Source of the DNA: Aplectana chamaeleonis
Taxonomy: Eukaryota; Nematoda; Chromadorea; Rhabditida; Cosmocercidae
Length of the DNA: 64,000 nt
Assembly (NCBI GenBank): GCA_029168955.1
Contig: JAPDOI010001481.1
Location: 1-64,000 of the forward strand
Direction: 5' to 3'
The stretch's first letter is position 1. Every line of letters starts with the position of its first letter. Position numbers and translations under genes: made by a program. Positions 55,040-64,000 of this stretch are shown here, one piece after another. The notes under the pieces are model-generated. The model saw nothing but the letters and a program-made list of their open reading frames with translations. It ran no database searches and was not told the origin of the DNA.

Positions 55040-56006
55040 TACAGCGAGCTGGAGGGATTTTGTGTCATCTGACGTAGATATGGTCCTATAGATTTTGATG
55101 TCGTCAGCATACATTTTACAGTTTACTCCGAAAGTTTCAAGGACTGAAGGCAAGTCTGCAGTGAAAATGTTGAACAAAATGGGAGACAGGACGCCACCTT
55201 TGAGGTACCGCACTTTCAGCGCATTTTACCTAAGAATAAACCCCTCCAATTCTGACCTGAAAGCTTCTGTCGGTTAGATACTCAGTTATCCACTTCAAAA
55301 GAACAGGATGAATCTTGATTTTGTTCAGTTTGAAAAGAAGCTTTGCATGAGACACTTGGTCGAATGCTTTCGCAAAGTCAAAGTAAACGACGTCACTAAC
55401 GCTCTTCCTGTCAATAGCTGCTGCGCAGTCATCTAAACATCCCAAAAGATTAGTCCCGCCCGATCGCCCCGGAACGAATCCATGCTGATTCCTTGGTATA
55501 ATGTTCTGAGAGGCAAGATGCATGACTATATGTTGCTTCGAAACTTTTTCGAAAACTCTGCAAAAGATGGACGTGATGCTAACTGGCCGATAGTTTTCAG
55601 GATTGGAAGCAGGCTCCTTTTTCAAAACAGGGGTTACAAACGAGTGCTTCCACCTTCTTGGCACTTCACCATACATTAGTGACTGATTGAACAAATAAGA
55701 TAAAGGCCCTGCAATAACACATGCCACTTCCTTAATAAAGAAAAGCGGGATTTGATCGGGGGTAACGGAGAAAGACTTGGGCCATTTGGTTATCAAGTCA
55801 TGAACCTTTCTAGGATCAAACCACGGGAAATCCAGCATTGGCTCACAGTCAGGAGAGAATGATTCATCGATGAACCCATTGTCTTTTTGAAATGCAGCAG
55901 AGAACTGGTCGGCAAGCATATTAGCCTTGTCGATAGGAGTTGTCGCTAAAACATTCCTACTTCTCAAACAACCGATGTGCCGTTTTTGCTGAATTTTATT
56001 ATTCAA
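55040..56006 (-). pseudogene. CR1-like B reverse transcriptase
   Basis: Palm motifs: VTPVLKKEPASNPENYRPVS, QHGFVPGRSGGTNLLG, VYFDFAKAFDQVSHAK and LTDRSFQVRIGG. After a stop near 55230 and a one-base extra T at 55199-55201, GGVLSPILFNIFTADLP and the catalytic MYADDIKIY follow. The junction with the endonuclease is an A4 run (56015-56018) that appears one base short. Otherwise the core is uninterrupted for about 250 codons. Confidence 0.82.
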
Positions 56007-57067
56007 ATATCTGTAAAACCCTGATTATCACCAGATTCGATAACCTTTTTCTCAGCATTACAATTATATTTAGCAAGCTGAGCAGCGAATTTTGTGGCAA
56101 ACTCCTTATATGTTCCCCAGTTGTTGGTTCTTCTAGCTTCATGAAACAAACAGTCTCGGTGCTCAAGCATTTTTTGTAAGTACCCAGGTAGGCGGGTTGA
56201 CTTCAAAGATGAGACCATTTTAAAGGGAACATGTGCTTCAATAGCGGCATGAATAATTGACAGGAATAGCTCGTATTTGTCATTTACATTCGACTGCGAT
56301 TCAAAAAGATCAATCCAGCGCAATTGAGCTAGATAATTGCAGACTTCTCTAAAATCACAACCCGAAAACACCCTGCGGAAGATTGGAGCCGTCTGACTTT
56401 GGCAACACTGTATATCGAAGGATATACTGTAATGATCGCTCTGGCCAGTAGGAGGCAGCACTTTAGTATCAGTAACAAACGCGAGACTACTAGAGAACAC
56501 TAGGTCGAGTATATTATTACCCCTTGTGGGTTCATGCACATGCTGCACAAGGTCATGACAGAAGACTAGCTCCTCCAAAGGAGACAAATGAGCAGCGTCA
56601 GTGTCATCCCTGTGAAGAAAATCTACTTCTGGCATGTTGAAGTCACCGACAATCACCGTATCTTTTTCACAGGCAGTCAAGTCACTGAGTAATTTGACAA
56701 GTTGTTCAGTGGAATGAACAAGACAATTTGGAGTCCTATATACCAAAATAAATCTGAAACTGTAGCCTTCGTAGAAAATATCGGCTGCAAGTACTTCATA
56801 CGCATTTTCTACAGATTCGGAAAATATAGTATTAGCAGATAACCTTCGGTGGACAAGTAGTATCACACCACCTCCACGTTTTTTGGGTCGATCACAACGC
56901 AGTATATCGTACTCAGCGGTCAGACTACCTATTAAAGATGGCATAGAATGACTAGGTTTCAGCCAAGTCTCAGTAAATGCATAAATATCATAGTTGTTTC
57001 CCAGCACATAGCTTATGTAAACCGAGTTTTTCGCAATTGACCTCACATTGTTATAGAAACACTTCAA
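56003..57067 (-). CDS. CR1-like B endonuclease
   Basis: 354 residues of AP endonuclease. Motifs: FYNNVRSIAKNSVYIS (Asn), AFTETWLKPS (Glu), IVGDFNMPEVDF (Asp/Asn), VFSSSLAFV and TGQSDHYSISFDIQ (Asp/His). A charged linker runs to its C-terminus. It starts 30 bases after ORF1 and stops through the A4 run described under the RT. It cleaves target DNA for target-primed reverse transcription. Confidence 0.85.
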   Translation of the reverse strand: MKCFYNNVRSIAKNSVYISYVLGNNYDIYAFTETWLKPSHSMPSLIGSLTAEYDILRCDRPKKRGGGVILLVHRRLSANTIFSESVENAYEVLAADIFYEGYSFRFILVYRTPNCLVHSTEQLVKLLSDLTACEKDTVIVGDFNMPEVDFLHRDDTDAAHLSPLEELVFCHDLVQHVHEPTRGNNILDLVFSSSLAFVTDTKVLPPTGQSDHYSISFDIQCCQSQTAPIFRRVFSGCDFREVCNYLAQLRWIDLFESQSNVNDKYELFLSIIHAAIEAHVPFKMVSSLKSTRLPGYLQKMLEHRDCLFHEARRTNNWGTYKEFATKFAAQLAKYNCNAEKKVIESGDNQGFTDI

Positions 57068-57096
57068 TGTACTATGAAAATACCGAGGATTGGCTC

Positions 57097-57879
57097 TCAG
57101 TTTCCCTGATTGCCAGAAGGTGCTGACGGAGAAGTACTACTACGACCCTTAGCAGAAGGTGGACCTGCTGGCGGAGCAACAGAGCCTGCCCCAGAAGCCG
57201 TGTTCCGAGGTTTCCGCAGCAGCCTCCTTCGCTCCAGCTCTTCGGGAGTGAGAGATTCCCTCAGGTAAATCCCCCTCCCAGAGTAGTAGCGAAGGCGTGC
57301 CGCCCGGCTAACAGCCATCCGTTGAAAAACACTGGCAGGTAAAACCACCTTCAGCAGCCTATCTCTGCCCTGCAGGGGTTTTCCTAGACGATAAACTGCT
57401 GTAGGGTTACATTCAATTGCCATGAAATCCAGTATATTAAACACATTATTAAAGTCATGCGACACACGCTCCCTAGAACTACGGGATTTACTCTCCGGGA
57501 TGCCGCTAATAACAACAGACCGCAACCTTTCTACTTCCTGATAAGGCAAAGACTGTTTAGGAGGATCGAGATTAGTTACAGGATGAGAGGAAGCTACAGA
57601 GTTATTACTATCCATACACGGCAATGGTGGCAAATTACTACGCAAATCAGCAATCTCTTTCTTCAAGCTAACATTCTCAAGTTTAAAACGACCTAGCTCG
57701 TCAGCCATTGCTGTGATGACCTTCCTGACACAGTCTGTGACACGAGGCGACCTGGCGATTTCCGCAATCATAGCCTGAAGACCATCAGATAGCGGCGATT
57801 CTGGACTTCCTGGTGTTTCCATACGAGTCTTCTTTCCTTTAGCCATTCCAACAGGCGTTGTAGCTTGAGTTCCCGGCAT
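57097..57879 (-). CDS. CR1-like B ORF1 protein
   Basis: 260 residues, intact from ATG to stop. A coiled-coil segment (DELGRFKLENVSLKKEIADL) comes first. Next an RRM-like domain (RSVVISGIPESKSRS; FNILDFMAIECNPTAVYRLG; LLKVVLPASVFQRMAVSRAA) and a basic Pro/Ser-rich tail (PEELERRRLLRKPRN). This is the standard ORF1 nucleic-acid chaperone layout, paralogous to 38457-39089. Confidence 0.75.
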   Translation of the reverse strand: MPGTQATTPVGMAKGKKTRMETPGSPESPLSDGLQAMIAEIARSPRVTDCVRKVITAMADELGRFKLENVSLKKEIADLRSNLPPLPCMDSNNSVASSHPVTNLDPPKQSLPYQEVERLRSVVISGIPESKSRSSRERVSHDFNNVFNILDFMAIECNPTAVYRLGKPLQGRDRLLKVVLPASVFQRMAVSRAARLRYYSGRGIYLRESLTPEELERRRLLRKPRNTASGAGSVAPPAGPPSAKGRSSTSPSAPSGNQGN

Positions 57880-58186
57880 GACGTACGTGAAAGATCAACA
57901 GATCACCACACAGTTCGATTTACAGCACAGGAAGGCGACACTAATCGATGTGGAAGAAAAGGATTACCTTTCCTAGCGGCAAATTAAGACGTTATTGGAA
58001 CCCACTTGCCACTATGAGCACAGCAGTATCCGGAGGCCAACCAGCACGATAAATCGACCAACGACGTCAGAATATCGAGAATGAGGAGTGGAACGTAGGA
58101 CGGAGCAGGAGAACCAACCGCTTGGCGTGGCCAAACTTCAGAGGCGTGGCCAATCTTCAGACTTGTATACAACAGACTTGTATACA

Positions 58187-58774
58187 TCCCACGAAATCAA
58201 GTAAATTCCTTATATTTCAGGTACTCACGCCACTCTTGATTCTTTCTCGGCAAGAAAGAAGGAAATCAAGCTGTAATATTTCTCTAGCGCTTTTTACGCT
58301 CATGCATTAAGCTCAGTGATGAACTAAGATGGGCGGAGAGGTGCCAGCGAAACAAAATGATTTCGTGCGAGAATTCTTTCAAAAACTGAGGCATGAAAGG
58401 CGAAACAAATATCAACAAATTGAGCCTCAGATTTTTTGGCATGCGCCAGGTCCGATCCGAAATGTAGAGCAAAGAAAAACGAAAAACTGCGCATATACTA
58501 CTGAAAGTAAAGAAAGAGAAACAACTCTGCAGTTCCGCATGTATCTCACTGTTGAGTGCAGGAATTTCAAACCGCTTAACTTCGCTTAGCTTCGTCTTTT
58601 TTAGTGATAGCTGGGAAAATTAGTTTCCTCTACGTATTCATGCCAAGTTGAAAAATTATGAAAAATTACGGGGAAAGATGAAACATTGGAGTATGATGTG
58701 AAAATTTTCTAGCTCCAAATAATTTATACGTAGTTTTTTCTTTTGAATGAATTAAATGTTAGGTGAGGGTGTGT
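58187..58774. other. No supported gene
   Basis: An open frame at 58329-58589 plus (KQNDFVREFFQKLRHERRNK) is charged, with no recognisable domain or splice context. The rest is non-coding. Confidence 0.35.
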
Positions 58775-59065
58775 CTCAACATATGCAGGAATTGTTGCTG
58801 AGCTAATACTCGCCGTCATCATATCAGCCCGCGGTCGTGCCACGACAGCCACTGCAAGCACCAATACGGCGCTTTCGAGACATTTTCAATGAATTTTATC
58901 ACATTCTATTGTACCTTATGATAATGATATCGCTGTTACTTGAATCCCGCAGTGGATTTTATTGAACTTGTTTTATATACAAAAATACAAGTTTGAAAGT
59001 GCGAATGGGGCACTGCCTCCGAAGACCGACTTCGGTGTACGTTTAAATATTGCAGCCCGCATGTA
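58775..59065 (+). pseudogene. 3' fragment of the multicopy membrane-protein gene
   Basis: GCAGGAATTGTTGCTGAGCT and the following 250 bases align with 46908-47170. They include the transmembrane helix codons, the 3' flank with AATACAAGT, and GAAGACCG(A/C)CTT. The coding frame is lost early. Confidence 0.6.
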
Positions 59066-59087
59066 ACGTCGGCATTGATTGTGAATA

Positions 59088-59192
59088 GATTTCGCGTTCA
59101 CTGTTGAAGGTTGGCGCAAACTCGGTGCCATATGCTATAACATAGGTGCATCGAGTTTGCGTCAACCTTAAACAGTGAACGCGAAGTCTTCT
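59088..59192. mobile_element. Palindromic mini-element (second copy)
   Basis: CGCGTTCACTGTTGAAGGTT and GGCGCAAACTCGGTG pair with their complements around CATATGCTATAACATAGG. The copy in Gypsy pol is 23685-23803. This copy ends directly before the YADD codons of a CR1-like RT. Confidence 0.7.
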
Positions 59193-59193
59193 C

Positions 59194-59930
59194 ACGATCC
59201 GTGCCGATGTTAAGATGTATGCTGATGACATAAAAGCTCACAGAGCTGTATCCCAACCGGGTGACACAAGGGTAGTGCAGGAAGCTATGTCATGGTGGAC
59301 AGGTCCAAGAAATGGCAAATGGCCAACCAAACTCACGTTATTGATGGGGTAGCTGTTTCGGGATTCAAAGAAATTAAGGATCTTGGATTTGTATATAACG
59401 ACAGACTCGACTTCGCGGGTCACAGCAGAGACAAATGTAAGCAAGCTCTAGTACGTTTTTTCATATTTTTTGAGGAATGTCAGGTAGAAGCAAACCGGTG
59501 CTCTTGCGCGCTTACAAAATGTATGTAAGGCCTATAGTCGAAGCTAGTACAACAGTTTTTGTCCATTCAAGGAAAAACATACCTATGCCATCGAAAAAAA
59601 AATTCACAACAATTTCACAAGGAAACTAATTGTTAAAATTAGAGGTTTCTTATACTCTCGTATTCCCAAGGCTGCGGTTAGAAACAAGTACGTGGGGCTG
59701 CCTACATTGGAATCCCGACGTCGAGTATTTGACCTATGCAGGGTTTACAAGCTTCTATATTTATCCAGGTCACTTCGTCCCAGAATTTTTTTCATCACCA
59801 CGACAACCAATACTAGGGGGAGCTATTTCAAAATTACGTTACCTACTCAGGCGAACCATCACTCCGAGCTGTACCGGGGAGCTACTCGAGCGGCAATTCC
59901 TCTCCGCTCCAAGCGAAAATTAGCCATCTA
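59194..59930 (+). pseudogene. CR1-like RT C-terminal fragment
   Basis: MYADDIKAHRAVSQPGDTR (catalytic YADD) starts at 59213, then VSGFKEIKDLGFVYNDRLDF, FTRKL-like residues and GLPTLESRRRVFDLCRVYKL. Several frame changes and stops occur. It is a relative of element 54087-58169, inserted on the opposite strand. Confidence 0.75.
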
Positions 59931-60560
59931 CTCGGGCCACAGCAGCCGCCCTCCGAGCCACAGCAGTATCGCTCCGAGCGATCTTCGGTCCCATCAGGCA
60001 CTGCGGTGGCTCTTCGGGCGAATCAGCGTAGCTTCACCGATGGATTCTCTTTGTTTCTTTACTCGTTTCTCCTCCTCTAATTTGCTCTCCTTCTTATTTC
60101 CGTCTTCTCACAGTCCTCCTTTTCTTTCTCTCCTGTTTCCCCTTCCCCCCCTTCTTTCTTTACTCTCGAGACACAAATTCTTCTCTATCTAACGCTGCCT
60201 TCCACTTGGTCCAAAGCTTGCTTGTTTGCGAAATATTTGCTATCCTTCAGTACTGTGTATCTATAAGTGCTTCTGTTTACTTTGAGGTAAACCACAAGGC
60301 CTACTGCAGTTGACAGAATATCTGAGCCACCTTAGAACTAGATGATAACGTTTGCGAAAATTTCCGACAGAACGTAATCGATTATTTTTTTATCTTATTA
60401 TTTTGCAACTTCGGTCTTTTCTGGCTTATTCGAGAAGTTAAGGCCTCGACGCACCAAAGCTATGTATTATGGCTAAGTCCTCAATCAATTGTTTATTCGA
60501 CAATTATCGATAGTTTTTTTTTCGGAAATTCGATTCTCGCCTTTTTGACCGATTTTCAAG
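59931..60560. other. No supported gene; pyrimidine-rich tract
   Basis: 60040-60180 is strongly T/C-rich on plus. Frames here read as Ser/Phe/Leu repeats and are not supported. Confidence 0.4.
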
Positions 60561-63500
60561 ATACTTACTTACTTTGATACTTCGATGCTTCATTCAGCTG
60601 GCGATCTTCTCAGTGCGGACCACAAATCTTCCATTCTGCGCGATTCCTGGCCGATTGCATCCAGCACGACTGATCACGACTCGTAAAATGTTTCGAGACC
60701 GAGTCAGACTATCTTGATGGAGGTCGTGCCAGCGGCCTCTTTTTGTGTCTGGGAGCCATTCTGTAATTCAGAGACTCCACCTGTCATCAGTTCTTCGCAG
60801 TAAATGGCCGGCCCAGCTATGTTTTGATTTCGCCATGTACTGCAGCGGATCCTTCAAACGCGACTTCTGCCTCATTTCTGAACTTCGTATGCCTTGTTGC
60901 CACTGCTGGCGTCGTCTCGTCTTCAGAAGACACCTTTCCAGAGCACGGTGTGTTGTTTTCATGGCATTGGAGATGATCTTGTTGTCAGGCCAGCTTTCCG
61001 TCGCGTAGAAAATTGCGGGCAAAACAGCGGCGTCGAAGACCCCCAGTCCCTCAAGTCTGGATCCACAATCTGATCGGTCACTTCCTGAATTGATCCGAAA
61101 GCTGCCCGCGTCCCTGTCTCCTTCGTGATATTTCGGGTGCGATGTTGTTCAGCATGTTCAGCTCTCTTCCCAAATATACGTACGAATCCACATTCTGAAG
61201 AGCGACTCCTTTCAGCTTCACTGATCCACTGTGGCACCACTGATTCACCATCACCTTCGTTTTGGTCATGTTCTTCTCCAATCCAATCCTCCAACCTGCC
61301 ACATCGAGTTCGTTGAACATTGACTCAATTTCAGCCGTAATGTTAGAAATCAAAACGATATCGTCGGCGATTGATCTTTTGATTGATATTTTTACCATTG
61401 ATAGAGCAGCCTCTGTCGTCCCACTGCAAATCTACCATCGCGTCTTGAAGCGCAGCCGTGAATAACGTGGGCGATATGGTATCTTCCTGCTGTACTCCTT
61501 TCTTGATTGCAATCTTCAACTTTCGTTCAAACACTTGAATAGTAGTATAAGTGTCTGTAAGACATTGTTCGAGTGAGTGAACATAAGCGGGAGAAATTCC
61601 AGCGTGGACCAAAGCACTGAGGACAGCATTGGTCTCCTCAGAGTCGAACGCCTTCTTGTAGTCCACGAAAACGAGAACCAGAGGGAGATGATATTCACGA
61701 CTTTTTTGATAAGTTGAGTGACAACCTGGATATGGTCCATACAGGAGAAGTTTCCGAGAAAACCGGCCTGCTCCACTGGTTGATAGTCGTCCAGGATTCA
61801 TTCCAACCGGTTGAGAGGAACCTTGGTGAAGGTCTTGTATACAACTAAGAGAAGACTGATGGGTCGGTAATTGGCAATACCCTCCCAGGCGCCTTTCTTA
61901 ACAGCAGCACCGTCTTCGATCTCTCTATGAATATGGAGTCTTCCCAAGAAGGTAGGTAGTGGCTGAAACGCCTGGTAAGAAGGGAGTGGAGAGCGCTACC
62001 TCCTGCGCGAAGAAGGTCTACCGAAATGTTGTCGGGACCTGGGGCAGTGCCCTTCTTCATGCTTCTGATAGCTACAGCAACTCCCCAAAATGCAGGAAGG
62101 TCTTTATCTGATGGCGTTGGACATCTTGGGACAGGTGTGGATGAGCGGAAGAGATCCGTGTAGAGCTCTGGAGTGATATCTTCCAAAATCCTCCGAGATG
62201 TCTGCACTAATCCATTTCTGTTGTTGAGGGCACATACGACAGCTCTCTATTCACTAAGATAGCGCTTGCAGCGCTTTATACTGATTCGTTTTTCAGCCCA
62301 TTCCAGCATTTTCGTTCTTCTGTACGCTTGCAACGACTTCTTAAAGGCAGTGTTCACGATAAAAATCGTTGTTCTGTTTTTCGGCCTATGTCGAAAACGG
62401 TCCCGTGCTGATTCCAATCGTGTCTCTGAAATTGTACAAGACCCCCTGGGAACGGAGTTATGGCCCCTCAAATATTGAGCTAGAGAAGCATTGTGGACGG
62501 GTTGTCCGAGGCTTGTAACTTCCGTCTTCAGCAGCCGATGTATGCGAGTTGACCTGAGTAACGAGAGAAGTTGAGAGTAAAGAGAAGAACGGGGCTTCTG
62601 ATCGGAAACCATCGCGCATCTCACGGTCTCGAGTGTTCATTTGTTTACATCTAGGGGGTGGACCTGGAGCACGGAGCCGTTCTGGAACACCAAAACGCTT
62701 GTTTGCAGCCGCTATTTTGCCACTTCTGGCTCGTTTTCAAAAGTTCTTTCGACACCTGGAGCCTAAGAACCTTCTTGCCTATCATTTCACTGTGGATGGT
62801 CACTGAAGATGATTATCGTGAACGCTGCCTTTAACAGCGATTCGGCATGACATGTTGATGGTAACCTTCTCCAGATGGGTGGAATTGGGATCCTGTTTAA
62901 CAACTCTTCTCTTTTTCAAAAGCGCGCTCGCAAGACCATTGAGCCTTGGAATGGGTGCCGCTCCGGCTTGACGCAAAACTTCCGCACACTCGACTAGGCT
63001 TTTGGCTAGATTTTCGTAGTCTATCGTTGGATCTTTGTAAGGATTTCATGCGAAGGACTTCATAGCGGATTCCATTACCTCAGCCTCAAAGACGGGGAAC
63101 CGAACGGGTGCCGGCCTATAAGTATCACGTTTGAAAATCTTCTTCTTCAGCGATATCTTCGCACGTGAAAGCCGATGATCGGAGCCGGTGTCGAATGAAG
63201 GCAGCGCTGACACGTCAAACAAGCTCCAGCGTCTGTTAATCAGGATGTAATCCATTTCCGACCTTGTCTGACCATTCGGGCTTTCCCAAGTTCATCGTCG
63301 ATATGATAGCTTTTCGAACATGGAGTTTCCGTGAAAGAGGCAGCATGCCGGCATAAAGTCTAGCAGTCGCTCTCCATTCTGATTTTGAAAAGTAGCTCCA
63401 TCCCGTCCCAAACGCTGTCGTTGTTGTTCGTACCGACTATTGCATCGAAGTCCCTGACAACTAGCTTTTACTAGCTTCTCTCCTCATATACAGTATTTTC

Positions 63501-63850
63501 CAGAAGCTCATGGAACTCTTCACGTTTCTCCTGCGCAGTGCTAGAGGTTGGGGCGTATACATTGATAATAGACACAATCCGTTGCTCTTCGGTTCAGAAA
63601 CGCAGAACGCCGAGACGCGGACTAATGATTTTATGAGAATCTACCTAGTGGTGCACCGCCGAATTAATGAGGATTCCAACGCCGCCGGTGTTCTTGCTAT
63701 CCACCTTGGCTCCAATGATGATAAGCTCGTTGTGATCGGTCTTTCTGACGCTTTCCGTCTTGCCTTTCGTCTCCTGCAAAGCGATAAGATCGTACTTGAT
63801 CTGACGGCTTCTAAAAAGCAGTATTCAAAGATCGGCTCCCGATGCAATTG
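60561..63850 (-). mobile_element. Decayed RTE-type retrotransposon with nested MITE
   Basis: On minus: endonuclease pieces at 63850-63040 (VDSKNTGGVGILINSAVHH; VSIINVYAPTSSTAQEKREE; EMDYILINRRWSLFDV; GSDHRLSRA). RT follows at 62250-61080 (GTAPGPDNISVDLLRAGG; VFVDYKKAFDSEETN; TISPTLFTAALQDAM; ADDIVLIS), and a C-terminus at 61020-60600 (WAGHLLRRTDDRW). The tail near 60565 reads CAAAGTAAGTAAGTATC. Stops and shifts are scattered and not limited to homopolymers, so this copy is older than the one at 50829-53880. Motif B has changed from VRQGD to VQQED. Confidence 0.82.
62344..62831. mobile_element. 488 bp AAGGCAG-ended MITE, TA target, inside the RTE-type element
   Basis: AAGGCAGTGTTCACGATAAA and its inverted end (ATCGTGAACGCTGCCTT) bound it, with TA at 62342-62343 and 62832-62833. 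Removing the element and one TA joins the host frame (CRIAV to KKSLQAYRRTK). It is the same length and sequence family as 45514-46001. Confidence 0.85.
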
Positions 63851-64000
63851 TGCGGCAGTAGTGGGTACATATTATACACTGGGTCCGAATCAAAAAAATT
63901 CGTATACTCGGATTTCAGATAACTCAAAAATCAAAGGTCGCGAATATCCGACTCAAACGGATAGATTCAAAATGGCAACATCGGATAATCCGCGTCATTC
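63851..64000. other. No feature recognised
   Basis: A/T-rich end of the window with short TCGGAT-type words. It may begin another repeat beyond the edge. Confidence 0.3.

Larger units (their letters stand above)
54087..58169 (-). mobile_element. CR1-like retrotransposon B, near full length
   Basis: ORF1 (57879-57097), ORF2 endonuclease (57067-56003), RT (56006-55040) and C-terminus (54976-54262) are in order. The 3' end is a hexamer tail (ACTTAT repeated, about 54112-54135 on minus), as in CR1-like elements. CAACAGACTTGTATACA occurs at 54070-54086 and 58170-58186, a likely 17 bp target duplication. Related GACTTGTATA words just inside both ends make the exact boundary uncertain. Confidence 0.78.

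Noticed and set aside
59692..60192. 166-codon plus frame
   Set aside because: Its first part is the decayed CR1 C-terminus; the rest is a pyrimidine-rich tract read as Ser/Phe/Leu.
62247..62624. 125-codon minus frame
   Set aside because: It crosses from the RTE-type linker into the MITE; two unrelated sequences joined by an insertion.

Overview
The window looks like intergenic or heterochromatin-like DNA from a strongylid nematode, most likely a hookworm. The reasons are an RTE non-LTR retrotransposon of the type I associate with Ancylostoma and Necator, short (about 60 base) introns with TTTCAG-like acceptors in the one recognisable host gene, many folded-back MITEs, and numerous poly-G tracts. 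The species is inference. I see no bacterial genes, no CRISPR array and no recognisable rRNA or tRNA. LAYOUT: 1-11,900 is mostly non-coding. It holds one possible small secreted peptide (765-896 minus), a 42 bp tandem array that stays open as a 14-residue protein repeat, a TA-flanked Tc1/mariner-type MITE (8008-8883), and nested inverted repeats. 11,892-12,802 is a decayed non-LTR reverse transcriptase. 13,571-14,190 minus carries exons of UTP18, a WD40 protein of the small-subunit processome, with two in-frame stops. 16,676-21,100 is an inverted and duplicated repeat field with remnants of an unrecognised spliced gene and a 389 bp MITE whose empty paralogous site is also present. 23,015-28,177 minus is a truncated Gypsy LTR retrotransposon (LTR, leader, gag, protease, RT, RNase H, part of integrase). 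Its leader has expanded into a 195 bp tandem array fusing the LTR end to an inverted gag zinc-knuckle fragment. A solo LTR of the same family, with a nested foldback insertion, is at 30,083-31,349. 32,605-39,089 minus is a CR1-like element (ORF1 plus ORF2) split by a 2.9 kb hAT-type insertion. 39,148-41,131 minus is a Penelope-like RT split by a 1.26 kb element at TTAA, followed by a 5'-truncated RTE-type RT on plus (41,164-42,727). 45,396-47,064 is a decayed single-pass membrane protein gene with a MITE and an RT fragment inside. 50,829-53,880 minus is a near-complete RTE. 54,087-58,169 minus is a near-complete second CR1-like element with a probable 17 bp target duplication. 59,200-59,930 is a third CR1-like fragment, and 60,570-63,850 minus is a decayed RTE-type element with a 488 bp MITE inserted cleanly at TA. 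HOW IT FITS TOGETHER: almost nothing here works together as a pathway; it is a nested stack of mobile elements around a few decayed host exons. The nesting gives relative ages: the hAT, TTAA, TA and palindromic insertions are younger than the retrotransposons they interrupt, and removing each with one target copy restores the host frame. Eight retrotransposon frame breaks are one-base length changes in homopolymer runs, so some apparent decay may be assembly error rather than mutation.
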